Below, piece by piece: positions 28,080-35,295 of a stretch of 64,000 nt of DNA. Source of the DNA: CAUJIW01 sp963205175 (GTDB taxonomy: Bacteria; Pseudomonadota; Alphaproteobacteria; Sphingomonadales; Sphingomonadaceae); assembly GCA_041060555.1 (NCBI GenBank), contig JBEUDS010000009.1; one strand, given 5' to 3'. The position numbers and the translations under genes are program-made. Below the pieces are notes generated by a model that searched no databases, was not told the origin of the DNA, and was given only the letters and a program-made list of their open reading frames with translations. Within the stretch, counting starts at the first letter, position 1; every line of letters starts with the position of its first letter.

Positions 28080-28345
28080 TCTGGCTGTTCCGGCTGGCGC
28101 TGTTCCTAGCGCCGTTCGCGCTGCTGTGGGGCTTCCTCGCCTGGCGTCGCCGCGACCCCGAGGCCGAGCGCGAAGCCGGCTGGCTGCTGCTGTTCACCGG
28201 CATCGGCCTGGCGGCGATCCTCGGGCTCGGCCTGGCGCTGACCCTGCCGGACGCCGCCGCGCCTTCAGCCCATTATGTGCCGCCGCGGGAAGAAAACGGC
28301 CGCATCGTGCCCGGCAATTTCGAACAGGGACCCGACGCCCGATGA
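28076..28345 (+). CDS. Small membrane protein, DUF6111-like
   Basis: An 89-residue protein starting at GTG 28076 inside the NUDIX stop (GTGA). Two transmembrane helices are evident, 'WLFRLALFLAPFALLWGFLAW' (2-22) and 'GWLLLFTGIGLAAILGLGLA' (about 36-56), separated by the charged 'RRRDPEAEREA'. The tail contains 'YVPPREENGRIVPG'. I recall DUF6111 proteins in this exact place before the CCA-adding enzyme; the family name is moderately sure and the function unknown. It overlaps the next gene by four bases. Confidence 0.78.
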   Translation: MIWLFRLALFLAPFALLWGFLAWRRRDPEAEREAGWLLLFTGIGLAAILGLGLALTLPDAAAPSAHYVPPREENGRIVPGNFEQGPDAR

Positions 28346-29553
28346 CCTGCCTGCCGCCCCAACCCTGGCAGGACAGCCCGGGCGTCCAGCGCATCCTTGC
28401 AGCCCTGGAAGCCGACCACGGCCAGATCCGCGTCGTCGGCGGCGCCGTGCGCGACGGCCTGCTCGGCCGTGCCGGCGCCGATGTCGACTTCGCCACCACC
28501 TTCCCGCCCGAGGCAGTGATGACCCGGCTGCAGGCGGCCGGCGTCAAGGCGATCCCCACCGGCATCGAGCATGGCACGGTGACGGCGGTGGCCGACCATC
28601 ACCCCTATGAAATCACCACGCTGCGCCGCGATGTCGCCACCGACGGGCGACGGGCGACCATCGCCTACACCGACGACTGGCGGGAGGACGCCGCCCGGCG
28701 CGATTTCACCATCAACGCGCTGTCCGCCGACCCGCTGACCGGCACGGTGTACGACTATTTCGACGGGCTGGCCGACCTCGCCGCGCACCGGGTGCGCTTC
28801 ATCGGCGACCCCTATACTCGCATCGCCGAGGACCATCTGCGCATCCTGCGCTTCTTCCGCTTCCATGCGCGCTTCGGCCACGATTCGCCCGACCCCGACG
28901 GGCTGGCCGCCTGCGTCGCCCGCGCCCGCGACCTGATGGCGCTGTCGCGTGAGCGCATCCGCGACGAACTGCTGAAACTGCTCGCCGCCGAGGACCCGGT
29001 GGCGACGGTGCGCCTGATGACGACCGGAGGGATTTTCACCCCCGTGCTGCCGGAGATCACCGTCGACCACCTCGACGCGTTCGCCCGTCTGGTCGGCATC
29101 GAGCGCACGCTGGGCGACGTCTGCGATCTGCGGCGACTGGCGGCGCTGCTGCCGGCCGACGCCGACCTGCTCGACGACATCGCCCGCCGGCTGCGCCTGT
29201 CCAACGCCGAGCGCAAGCGGCTGGTGGCCATGGCGGAACGCTGGCCGCAGCTGCCGGCCGACCTCGCCGACATCCGCGCCCGGCTCTACCGGCTGGGCGG
29301 CGAGACGGTGCTGGATCGCGCGCTGCTGTCGGCGCCGGACGCCGAGACGGTCGCGCCGCTGCGCGCCGAGGCCCGCGACTGGACGCCGCCCCGGCTGCCA
29401 ATCGGCGGGCGGGACATCATGGCGCTGGGCGTGCCGCATGGCCCGGCCGTCGCCGCCACCTTGCGCGCGGTCGAGGATCGCTGGATCGCCGCCGGCTTCC
29501 CCGCCGATCGGGACGCACTGCTGGCGCTGGCGCGCGACAGCGTGGCGGGTTAG
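28342..29553 (+). CDS. cca: CCA tRNA nucleotidyltransferase
   Basis: A 403-residue class II tRNA nucleotidyltransferase that adds or repairs the 3' CCA end. The head domain has 'RVVGGAVRDGLLGRAGADVD' containing the metal-binding D-x-D, then 'TLRRDVATDGRRATIAYTDD' and 'RRDFTINALSADP' for template-like NTP selection. The neck has 'RFIGDPYTRIAEDHLRILRF' and 'RIRDELLKLL'. The alphaproteobacterial C-terminus ends 'LPIGGRDIMALGVPHGP'. Whether it is the full CCA enzyme or a split CC- or A-adding enzyme cannot be told from sequence, but no second homologue is in the window. The start overlaps the small membrane gene (ATGA). Confidence 0.95.
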   Translation: MTCLPPQPWQDSPGVQRILAALEADHGQIRVVGGAVRDGLLGRAGADVDFATTFPPEAVMTRLQAAGVKAIPTGIEHGTVTAVADHHPYEITTLRRDVATDGRRATIAYTDDWREDAARRDFTINALSADPLTGTVYDYFDGLADLAAHRVRFIGDPYTRIAEDHLRILRFFRFHARFGHDSPDPDGLAACVARARDLMALSRERIRDELLKLLAAEDPVATVRLMTTGGIFTPVLPEITVDHLDAFARLVGIERTLGDVCDLRRLAALLPADADLLDDIARRLRLSNAERKRLVAMAERWPQLPADLADIRARLYRLGGETVLDRALLSAPDAETVAPLRAEARDWTPPRLPIGGRDIMALGVPHGPAVAATLRAVEDRWIAAGFPADRDALLALARDSVAG

Positions 29554-29604
29554 CCGCGGTTTTTACCTGGCTTTTGCACCTGCGGCACCAGCCCGCTCCC
29601 CCGG

Positions 29605-29704
29605 CCCTGTTTAGCCGCGCGCTGCCGCGACGTGCTTATCCGCGCGCTGCCGCGCCCTGTTTAGCCGCGCGCTGCCGCGCCCTGTTTAGCCGCGCGCTGC
29701 CGCG
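29605..29704. repeat. Four tandem 25-bp repeats spanning the wecB stop codon
   Basis: CCCTGTTTAGCCGCGCGCTG plus CCGCG is repeated at 29605, 29655 and 29680; the unit at 29630-29654 is a diverged copy. The rightmost unit contains the wecB stop (TTA at 29686-29688 on plus) and its last codons; the left units repeat the end of the gene outside it. The unit is not a multiple of three. Confidence 0.92.
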
Positions 29705-30786
29705 CGACGCCGCAGATCGTCTAGGCAGCGCTGGGCGGCCTTGCCATCCCAGAATTCCGGGCGGCGACCGGACGGCCAACGACCGTCGAGCACCGTCCGC
29801 ACCGCCTCGATCAGCCCCTCGGGCTTGATCAGCCGGTTGGTGCCCTCGCTCACCGTCACCGGGCGCTCGGTATTTTCCCGCAGCGTCAGGCACGGAATGT
29901 CGAGGTAGGTGGTCTCTTCCTGCACACCGCCGGAATCGGTGACCACCAGCGCCGCATTGCTGACCAGGCTCATGAACGGCCGGTAGCTGATCGGCTCCAC
30001 GAGCTGCACGCCGGCCTTCTCCAGCCGCTCGAACAGACCGAACGCGTTGAGCTTCTGGCGGGTGCGCGGATGCACCGGGAAGATCAGCGGCACCATGGCG
30101 GCGACGGCTTCGAGCTTTTCCACCAGCGGCGTCAGCGTCTCCGGCTGATCGACATTCGATGGCCGGTGCAGGGTGACGATACCGTAGCCCTTGGGCGCCA
30201 GGCCATAGCGGGCCGGGGCGTTCTCGGCCTCGATGCGATCGCGCAGCAGCTCGTAGGAATCCAGCATGATGTTGCCGATGCGGGTGACGCGCTCGGCCGG
30301 GATGCCCTCGCGGGCGAGGTTTTCATCGCCGTCGGGCGACGGCGTCCACAGCACATCGGCCAGCACGTCGGTGACCAGGCGGTTGATCTCTTCCGGCATG
30401 TGGCGGTCGAAACTGCGCAGGCCGGCCTCCAGATGCACCACCGGAATCCACAGCTTGGCGCCGACCATGGCGCAGGCGGCGGTCGAGTTGACATCGCCGA
30501 CCACGACAAGCCAGTCCGGCCGCTCGGCCTGGGCGATCTTCTCGTAGGCGATCATCACGTTGCCGGTCTGCTCGGCATGGCTGCCGCTGCCGACGCCGAG
30601 ATGGAAGTGCGGTTCCGGCAGGTTGAGGTCGACGAAGAACGCATCCGACATGTTGGCGTCGTAATGCTGGCCGGTGTGGACGATCTTCGGCGTGAAATCG
30701 CCGGACGCGGCCAGCGCGTGATAAAGCGGCGCCACCTTCATGAAGTTCGGGCGCGCGGCGGCGATCAGGTGCACGATGGCGGTCAT
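29686..30786 (-). CDS. wecB: UDP-N-acetylglucosamine 2-epimerase (non-hydrolysing)
   Basis: A 366-residue cytosolic enzyme that converts UDP-GlcNAc to UDP-ManNAc for surface polysaccharide synthesis. Diagnostic segments are 'HTGQHYDANMSDAFF', 'VVVGDVNSTAACAMV', 'HLEAGLRSFDRHMPEEINR', 'TLHRPSNVD' and 'LVVTDSGGVQEETTYL'. A GAGGAAG ribosome-binding site precedes ATG 30786. It follows the O-glycosylation ligase on the same strand after 49 bases, placing it in the exopolysaccharide locus. The stop codon region is tandemly duplicated downstream. Confidence 0.95.
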   Translation of the reverse strand: MTAIVHLIAAARPNFMKVAPLYHALAASGDFTPKIVHTGQHYDANMSDAFFVDLNLPEPHFHLGVGSGSHAEQTGNVMIAYEKIAQAERPDWLVVVGDVNSTAACAMVGAKLWIPVVHLEAGLRSFDRHMPEEINRLVTDVLADVLWTPSPDGDENLAREGIPAERVTRIGNIMLDSYELLRDRIEAENAPARYGLAPKGYGIVTLHRPSNVDQPETLTPLVEKLEAVAAMVPLIFPVHPRTRQKLNAFGLFERLEKAGVQLVEPISYRPFMSLVSNAALVVTDSGGVQEETTYLDIPCLTLRENTERPVTVSEGTNRLIKPEGLIEAVRTVLDGRWPSGRRPEFWDGKAAQRCLDDLRRRAAARG

Positions 30787-30835
30787 GGCTTCCTCTTGGA
30801 CTGCGGTGTCTTGGTCGGTCGGACGGTTGTCGGGT

Positions 30836-32158
30836 TCACGCTGTCGGCGTCGCCACGGGCGACTTCAGATCAGGCAAGGCCGGCGGCGCGGCGGTGGCGG
30901 GCTGACCGGCCAGCCGTTGCCGCACGATGAGATGCAGGGCCATGGCGATACCGATCAGCTGGTAGGCAAGATCAAAGCTGGCGACCTCCAGCAGTGCCCC
31001 GCCGACGGCGAAGCTGACCAGCATGATCTGCACCATGGTCGCCAGGTCATAGGCCCAGGTCATCCGCAACTGCCTCGCCTGCCGCTTGACCTCGGAACAG
31101 GTGAAATAGGTGGCGGCGTTCATGAACAGGTAGAGGAACAGCCCGATGTAGCCATGCTCGCCCAGCACCTCGAAGTAGATCGAGTGGGAAGCGCGCATCT
31201 TGATGCCTTCCGGCAGATAGTCCGCCGCCACGTTGCGCATGCGGTAGGCGCGGAACCCGATCCCGAGCGGATAGTCGTCGGCAAGTTCGATGCCGTACCG
31301 CCACATCTGCATGCGGCTGCGGGCCGAGGCATCCTGGTCGTAGCTCTCGATGGTCTCCATGCGGCTGTGCCAGGTGTCCGGCATGAAGTTGAGAATGGCG
31401 GCGCCCAGCGCGCCCACCGTGACCAGCAGCAGAATGCGCCGGCGCGACAGCAGGATCAGCCACAGGCTGAGCGCCCCCAGCGTCAGGAAGCCGCCGCGCG
31501 ATTGCGAACCCACCACCGCGACCGCCGTCATCACCATCATGAAGACGGCGAACAGCGACATCAGTTTCGGGCTGATAAAGCCCATGCGCACCGGGTGCAG
31601 TTGCACGAACCGCCACAACGGAATGGTCATGGCGAGCGCCAGCGCGAGGTCGTTGCGGTCCCCCAGAAACGTGCCCGGCGCGCCCAGCACCTGGAACTGG
31701 CCGCCGGTCGCCAGCGTGAACAACCCGCCCTTCAGGCCGAAATAACCGAGCGAGCCGGCGATCGACAGCACCACGGCGGTCATGCGGAAACGCGAATAGG
31801 TGACCACGGGCACCAGCAGCGCCAGCAGCACCGCCTTCAGGCTGTTGGTATATTTCTCGATCGAAAGTTCGAAACTCTGGGACAGGGCGGTGGTGAGCGA
31901 GAACCACACCACATAGATGGCCAGCGGCACCAGCAACGCATGGATGGGTGCCTGCTTGCGGTCGCGATTGAGGATGAGCGCGATGGCGGTGCAGATGGCA
32001 ACCAGATCAAGGAACGGCATGGTCGTGGCGAAGCCATAGACCAGCTTGTGCGGCGTCATGTACGACAGCCAGGCCCAGGCAAGCACGCCGACCAGGGGAC
32101 GCATCAGGATCAGGGGCAGGACGCCCAGCACCACCAGCAGAACGAAAAGACTGCTCAA
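30836..32158 (-). CDS. Putative O-glycosylation ligase, exosortase A-associated (Wzy-like)
   Basis: A 440-residue polytopic membrane protein with about ten hydrophobic helices. The N-terminus 'MRPLVGVLAWAWLSYMTPHK' is typical of the exosortase-A-associated ligase family, and the Wzy/WaaL-type core has 'VVGSQSRGGFLTLGALSLW' and 'SHSIYFEVLGEHGYIGLFLY', the periplasmic loop histidine region. The start is TTG 32158, supported by AGGGGA seven bases upstream; no ATG lies nearby. The protein probably polymerises or ligates the glycan made by this locus. A 30-bp imperfect palindrome (32268-32297) lies 110 bases upstream. Confidence 0.88.
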   Translation of the reverse strand: MSSLFVLLVVLGVLPLILMRPLVGVLAWAWLSYMTPHKLVYGFATTMPFLDLVAICTAIALILNRDRKQAPIHALLVPLAIYVVWFSLTTALSQSFELSIEKYTNSLKAVLLALLVPVVTYSRFRMTAVVLSIAGSLGYFGLKGGLFTLATGGQFQVLGAPGTFLGDRNDLALALAMTIPLWRFVQLHPVRMGFISPKLMSLFAVFMMVMTAVAVVGSQSRGGFLTLGALSLWLILLSRRRILLLVTVGALGAAILNFMPDTWHSRMETIESYDQDASARSRMQMWRYGIELADDYPLGIGFRAYRMRNVAADYLPEGIKMRASHSIYFEVLGEHGYIGLFLYLFMNAATYFTCSEVKRQARQLRMTWAYDLATMVQIMLVSFAVGGALLEVASFDLAYQLIGIAMALHLIVRQRLAGQPATAAPPALPDLKSPVATPTA

Positions 32159-32479
32159 CCGCGTTCCCCTCGACCCGGCGACCGTTCAGCGAGCACTACC
32201 GCCCCCGGACGCCTTGATGCCGAACCCCTCGTCAACCACGCCGCCACGTCGGACCTTCGTCACTCCCGCTTGAATCAATCGCGCGGTTGAATCAAGCGCT
32301 GATCCGTCGTGCGGACGCCTTCATGCCTGTTCCCGGCGCAGGGCCGCCACTGGTACATCATGGCTTTCCTGCCCGAGGTTATGGCTATAGTGGCGGTGTG
32401 TTATCAATTTGTAAGCCCTCGCCTTCAATGATGACGGCGTGACCTGCAAACCATCCGGAACGAACGGAACCGCATCGCC
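32159..32479. other. Divergent intergenic region with an operator-like palindrome
   Basis: This 321-base gap separates the minus-strand ligase gene from a small plus-strand reading frame. It holds the two TTGAATCAA sites at 32270-32278 and 32287-32295 and GCTATAGT (32384-32391), a possible -10 element without a clear -35. No other gene is supported. Confidence 0.6.
32268..32297. promoter_or_regulatory. 30-bp imperfect palindrome with paired TTGAATCAA sites
   Basis: GCTTGA (32268-32273) pairs with TCAAGC (32292-32297), and TCAA (32275-32278) with TTGA (32287-32290), around CGCGCG. Each half is itself a TTGA-N-TCAA palindrome, and the half-sites start 17 bases apart. This looks like a tandem dimer operator controlling the ligase/wecB pair or the small downstream frame. 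Confidence 0.5.
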
Positions 32480-32614
32480 ATGGCATCGCAACTTCTCATC
32501 GTCTGCGTCTGTCTCGCGCTCTACTACATGTTCTTCATCATCGCCCGCGGCGGCGAGACGATCGACGACGATGCCGGCGACATCGACGGTGATGGCGGCG
32601 CCAGCGCGCGCTGA
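32480..32614 (+). CDS. Possible 44-residue single-pass membrane peptide
   Basis: ATG 32480 to TGA 32614 encodes one hydrophobic helix, 'LLIVCVCLALYYMFFIIA' (residues 5-22), followed by 'RGGETIDDDAGDIDGDGG' (23-40), a strongly acidic tail. ACGGAAC about eight bases upstream is a weak ribosome-binding site. A coherent helix-plus-acidic-tail design argues for a real small protein, but it could be chance. It converges on the hydrolase gene, ending five bases before it. Confidence 0.42.
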   Translation: MASQLLIVCVCLALYYMFFIIARGGETIDDDAGDIDGDGGASAR

Positions 32615-32619
32615 CGCAT

Positions 32620-33462
32620 TCACGCGGCCGCGTCGGGCCCCGCGCCGGTCATCACCCACCGCCGGCAGGTCTCGATCAGGGCCTCGCGCGCTGGTGGCGC
32701 ACTGCAGGTATGATCGGCCCCGGCGAGCCGTTGCAGGGTCACGTTGCCCGACTGCAGCAGTGGCGCCCATTCCGGCGTGTGCAGCGCTGCTTCGAACACC
32801 GCCGCAGTGGTGTCGTGCTCCGACAACAGAATCAGCCGCGGCCCCGAGAAGCGGACAAGGGCCTCGGCAAGCTGACCGGCCAGGGGCCGCGCCGCCCGCC
32901 GGCGGCGGACCTTGTCAAGCGCCAGCCGGCCGAGGGAGCGCATCGCCCGTCCGATCCGCACCTCGCCGCGCAGCAACCGCCGCAAGGTGCGCGGATCCCG
33001 CAACCGGCGCTGGTAGTGTTGCGCCGCCGTCAGCCGGGCCGGGTCGTCGTTCGCCTCGATGATCCACGGATTGAGCAGAATGAGCCCCGCACAACGCGGA
33101 TCGCCGGCACAGGCCAGCGTGAGCGCCGTCGCCCCGTCGCACAGGCCAAAGCCGATGTAGCGATCGACGCCGCCCCCGCACAGCAACGCCGCGACCGCCG
33201 CCTCGATATCGGGCATCGATCCGAGAAAACCCGGATCGCGGCCACCGCTGTCACCGATGCCACGACGATCGAAGCGCAACACGGGATGGCCATCGGCGGC
33301 CCAGCCGCGCGCCAGATCGACAAAACTGCGATGCGGGCCGACACGGGTCTGCACACCGCCATTGACCATCAGCACCCCGGTCTTCCGGTCGCCGGCATGC
33401 AGCACCCCGAGCAACGGGTGGCCCTCGCAGGCAAAGATCAGCGGCCGGGTGGTGCCGGTCAT
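32620..33462 (-). CDS. Exosortase A system-associated hydrolase 1
   Basis: A 280-residue alpha/beta hydrolase from ATG 33462. 'GVLMVNGGVQTRVGPHRSFV' and 'VLRFDRRGIGDSGG' are the signature of the family that accompanies XrtA. The nucleophile elbow reads 'FGLCDGAT', so the nucleophile would be Cys rather than Ser, and the end contains 'LAGADHTCSAP' with the expected catalytic His. It overlaps the hydrolase 2 stop by four bases and forms a unit with hydrolase 2 and an acyl carrier protein. The substrate is unknown; acyl-thioester or acyl-ester turnover is a reasonable guess. Confidence 0.88.
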   Translation of the reverse strand: MTGTTRPLIFACEGHPLLGVLHAGDRKTGVLMVNGGVQTRVGPHRSFVDLARGWAADGHPVLRFDRRGIGDSGGRDPGFLGSMPDIEAAVAALLCGGGVDRYIGFGLCDGATALTLACAGDPRCAGLILLNPWIIEANDDPARLTAAQHYQRRLRDPRTLRRLLRGEVRIGRAMRSLGRLALDKVRRRRAARPLAGQLAEALVRFSGPRLILLSEHDTTAAVFEAALHTPEWAPLLQSGNVTLQRLAGADHTCSAPPAREALIETCRRWVMTGAGPDAAA

Positions 33463-34241
33463 GCCACCTCCAGCACGATTTCGGTCAGGGTATCCGCCAG
33501 CAGCGACGGTTCCCCCGGCTCCGCCAGCAGCCACGGCGCCGGCGCCGCCACATGCCGGCGCCCCGGCGCGGTGTGCACCCCGTCGGGCGCTGTCCCCACC
33601 TCGACCCGCACCACGGGCACCGTCGTCGCCGCCAGCAGCGGACCATAGTCGAGATGAGCAATCGCCGCCGCGAGCGCGGGGCTCAGTTCATAACCGGCGC
33701 ACTCGACCGTTTCGCCCTGTTCGAGCCGCTTCTGGAGATCCCCGACGCTGACCCGCTGGCCGCTTTCCAGCGACGCCGCCGCCCGCACCCGCAACCAGTG
33801 CCGGAGATGCTGGCGGCCACTGTCGACGGGGGCGACGAGAATGGCGCTCCTGACGGCAAGCCCCGTCGCCAGGGCATCGAGCGCCAGCAGGCAACCCAGG
33901 CGGAAACCCATCAGCAGAACGGGCGCGCCCTGCCCGGCAAGGTGCGTGGCGGCACACGCCACGGCATCGCGCCACTCCGGCCAGCCGGCATCGGCGAACG
34001 CGCCGTCGCTGTCCCCCGTGCCCGGCAGGTCGGGCAGCAACGAACCGACGCCCCGTGACGCCAGTCCCTGGCCGACCAGGCTCATCAGTCGCCGGGTTCG
34101 ATTCATCTCCTCGGCGAACGGCGGCACGAACAGCAGGTTGCAGGCATTGTCGCGACCGATCGCGGGTGCGCGCCACAACGCCGGCATCCGGCCGGCGGCG
34201 CAGGTCAGTTCGACCGGGGTTGGCCAGCCGATATTGCTCAA
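33459..34241 (-). CDS. Exosortase A system-associated hydrolase 2
   Basis: A 260-residue alpha/beta hydrolase-like protein. 'NLLFVPPFAEEMNRTRRLMS' and 'LLPDLPGTGDSDG' identify the XrtA-linked hydrolase 2 family. The elbow 'VLLMGFRLGCLLAL' has Arg-Leu where an active serine would be expected, so catalysis may be absent or unusual. It is sandwiched between the acyl carrier protein (upstream, overlap of four bases) and hydrolase 1, all probably one operon with the acyl carrier protein first. Confidence 0.86.
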   Translation of the reverse strand: MSNIGWPTPVELTCAAGRMPALWRAPAIGRDNACNLLFVPPFAEEMNRTRRLMSLVGQGLASRGVGSLLPDLPGTGDSDGAFADAGWPEWRDAVACAATHLAGQGAPVLLMGFRLGCLLALDALATGLAVRSAILVAPVDSGRQHLRHWLRVRAAASLESGQRVSVGDLQKRLEQGETVECAGYELSPALAAAIAHLDYGPLLAATTVPVVRVEVGTAPDGVHTAPGRRHVAAPAPWLLAEPGEPSLLADTLTEIVLEVA

Positions 34242-34504
34242 GCGGCAACCTTCGCGCCAACAAAGTCGGCCAGGCTGCCCACCGTCTCGAACACCTCGGC
34301 GCTGATGTCCTCGTCGTCGATGAGGATGCCGAAACGTTCCTCCAGATGCGCCAGCACGGTGGCGATGGCCATCGAATCAAGCTCCGGCAACGCACCCAGC
34401 AAGGCGGTCTGGCGCGTGAACGCGGCGGCCCGGCCACCCAGCCCCAGGGCCTCGTCCAGCAAGGCCTTCAGTTGCGCCTCGATTGCCTGTGCCCGCTCGC
34501 TCAT
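34238..34504 (-). CDS. Acyl carrier protein, exosortase A-associated
   Basis: An 88-residue carrier protein from ATG 34504. The phosphopantetheine site is Ser44 in 'ALPELDSMAIATVLAHLEER', followed by 'FGILIDDEDISAEVFETVGS', the helix II-III pattern of ACPs. It heads a minus-strand unit with two hydrolases and is divergent from the GNAT, ligase and decarboxylase genes. Together they suggest an activated acyl or amino-acyl group is loaded on this carrier and transferred during glycan modification; that is inference. Confidence 0.88.
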   Translation of the reverse strand: MSERAQAIEAQLKALLDEALGLGGRAAAFTRQTALLGALPELDSMAIATVLAHLEERFGILIDDEDISAEVFETVGSLADFVGAKVAA

Positions 34505-34550
34505 GGTGCCGTCCGGTCCCCCAGCCGCCGCCGCTGGCCGGCGACGTTCA

Positions 34551-34579
34551 CTGTCGATTAGAATTGGCGGCGTTATACT
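34551..34579 (+). promoter_or_regulatory. Candidate promoter for the GNAT-ligase-decarboxylase operon
   Basis: TATACT at 34574-34579 is a good -10 hexamer, with CTGTCG at 34551-34556 as a poor -35 at 17-base spacing, inside the 89-base divergent gap between the acyl carrier protein and the GNAT gene. Confidence 0.4.
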
Positions 34580-34593
34580 GGCCTGATGAAGCG

Positions 34594-35295
34594 ATGCAAA
34601 ACCCAATCGACCGGACGCGCGTGACAGCCGGTGGTGCCACCTTGACGCTCGACACGCACGCCGAGGCCTCCTACCGGCTGGCGCGTCTGGCCGGCCTGAT
34701 ACCGGGCTGCGGCTTTCACCGCTATGTGCTGGTCGCCCAGCCGCGCGCCGGCCTGCCGGCGATGCCGCGCGGCTTCACCGTGACGCCGCTGACCGACGAC
34801 GAACTGGCGGGCACGCCACTGGACACGCCGGCCGAGGCTGTGCGCCATCGCCGCGCGATGGGCGCCACCTGCCTCGCCGCCCGCGACGCGCACGGCACCA
34901 TCACCGGCTTCCTGTGGCTGACCGACCGGCCGTTCCGCGAGGACGAGATCGACCTCTGGTACGAGCCCGGCGCGCACGCGGCGTGGGACATGGGGCTCTA
35001 TGTCAGGCCGGCCTTCCGCCTGGGCCGCAGCTACGCCGCCTTGTGGGCGGGCGCCGCCGACTGGCTGGCGGCGCGCGGTTTGGACTGGTCGCTGAGCCGG
35101 ATCACCGATTATAACGCCGCCTCGCTGGCCGCGCAGGCGCGCATGGGGGGACGCAAGGTGGGAACAGTGTGGGCACTGACGGTGGGCCGGTGGCAGCTCA
35201 CCGCCTCGACCCTGTCGCCGAACTGGCGATGGCACCGCGTTGGCGGCGACGCCGCGCCGCGGCTGGCCCTGGGCGCGGTGGTGCCGGCGGCATGA
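34594..35295 (+). CDS. GNAT-like acetyltransferase of the XrtA acyl module
   Basis: A 233-residue protein from ATG 34594 (GTG 34621 is an alternative). The core has 'ATCLAARDAHGTITGFLWLT', 'EIDLWYEPGAHAAWDMGLYV' and 'RPAFRLGRSYAALWAGAADW', where 'RLGRSY' sits at the acyl-CoA loop, and 'RITDYNAASLAAQARMGGRK', the usual asparagine-containing GNAT helix. It overlaps the ligase start by four bases. Being divergent from the acyl carrier protein, it may transfer an acyl group from that carrier; substrate unknown. Confidence 0.75.
   Translation: MQNPIDRTRVTAGGATLTLDTHAEASYRLARLAGLIPGCGFHRYVLVAQPRAGLPAMPRGFTVTPLTDDELAGTPLDTPAEAVRHRRAMGATCLAARDAHGTITGFLWLTDRPFREDEIDLWYEPGAHAAWDMGLYVRPAFRLGRSYAALWAGAADWLAARGLDWSLSRITDYNAASLAAQARMGGRKVGTVWALTVGRWQLTASTLSPNWRWHRVGGDAAPRLALGAVVPAA

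Noticed and set aside
29605..29704. CRISPR array
   Set aside because: The 25-bp units are directly adjacent with no unique spacers and no cas gene is present.
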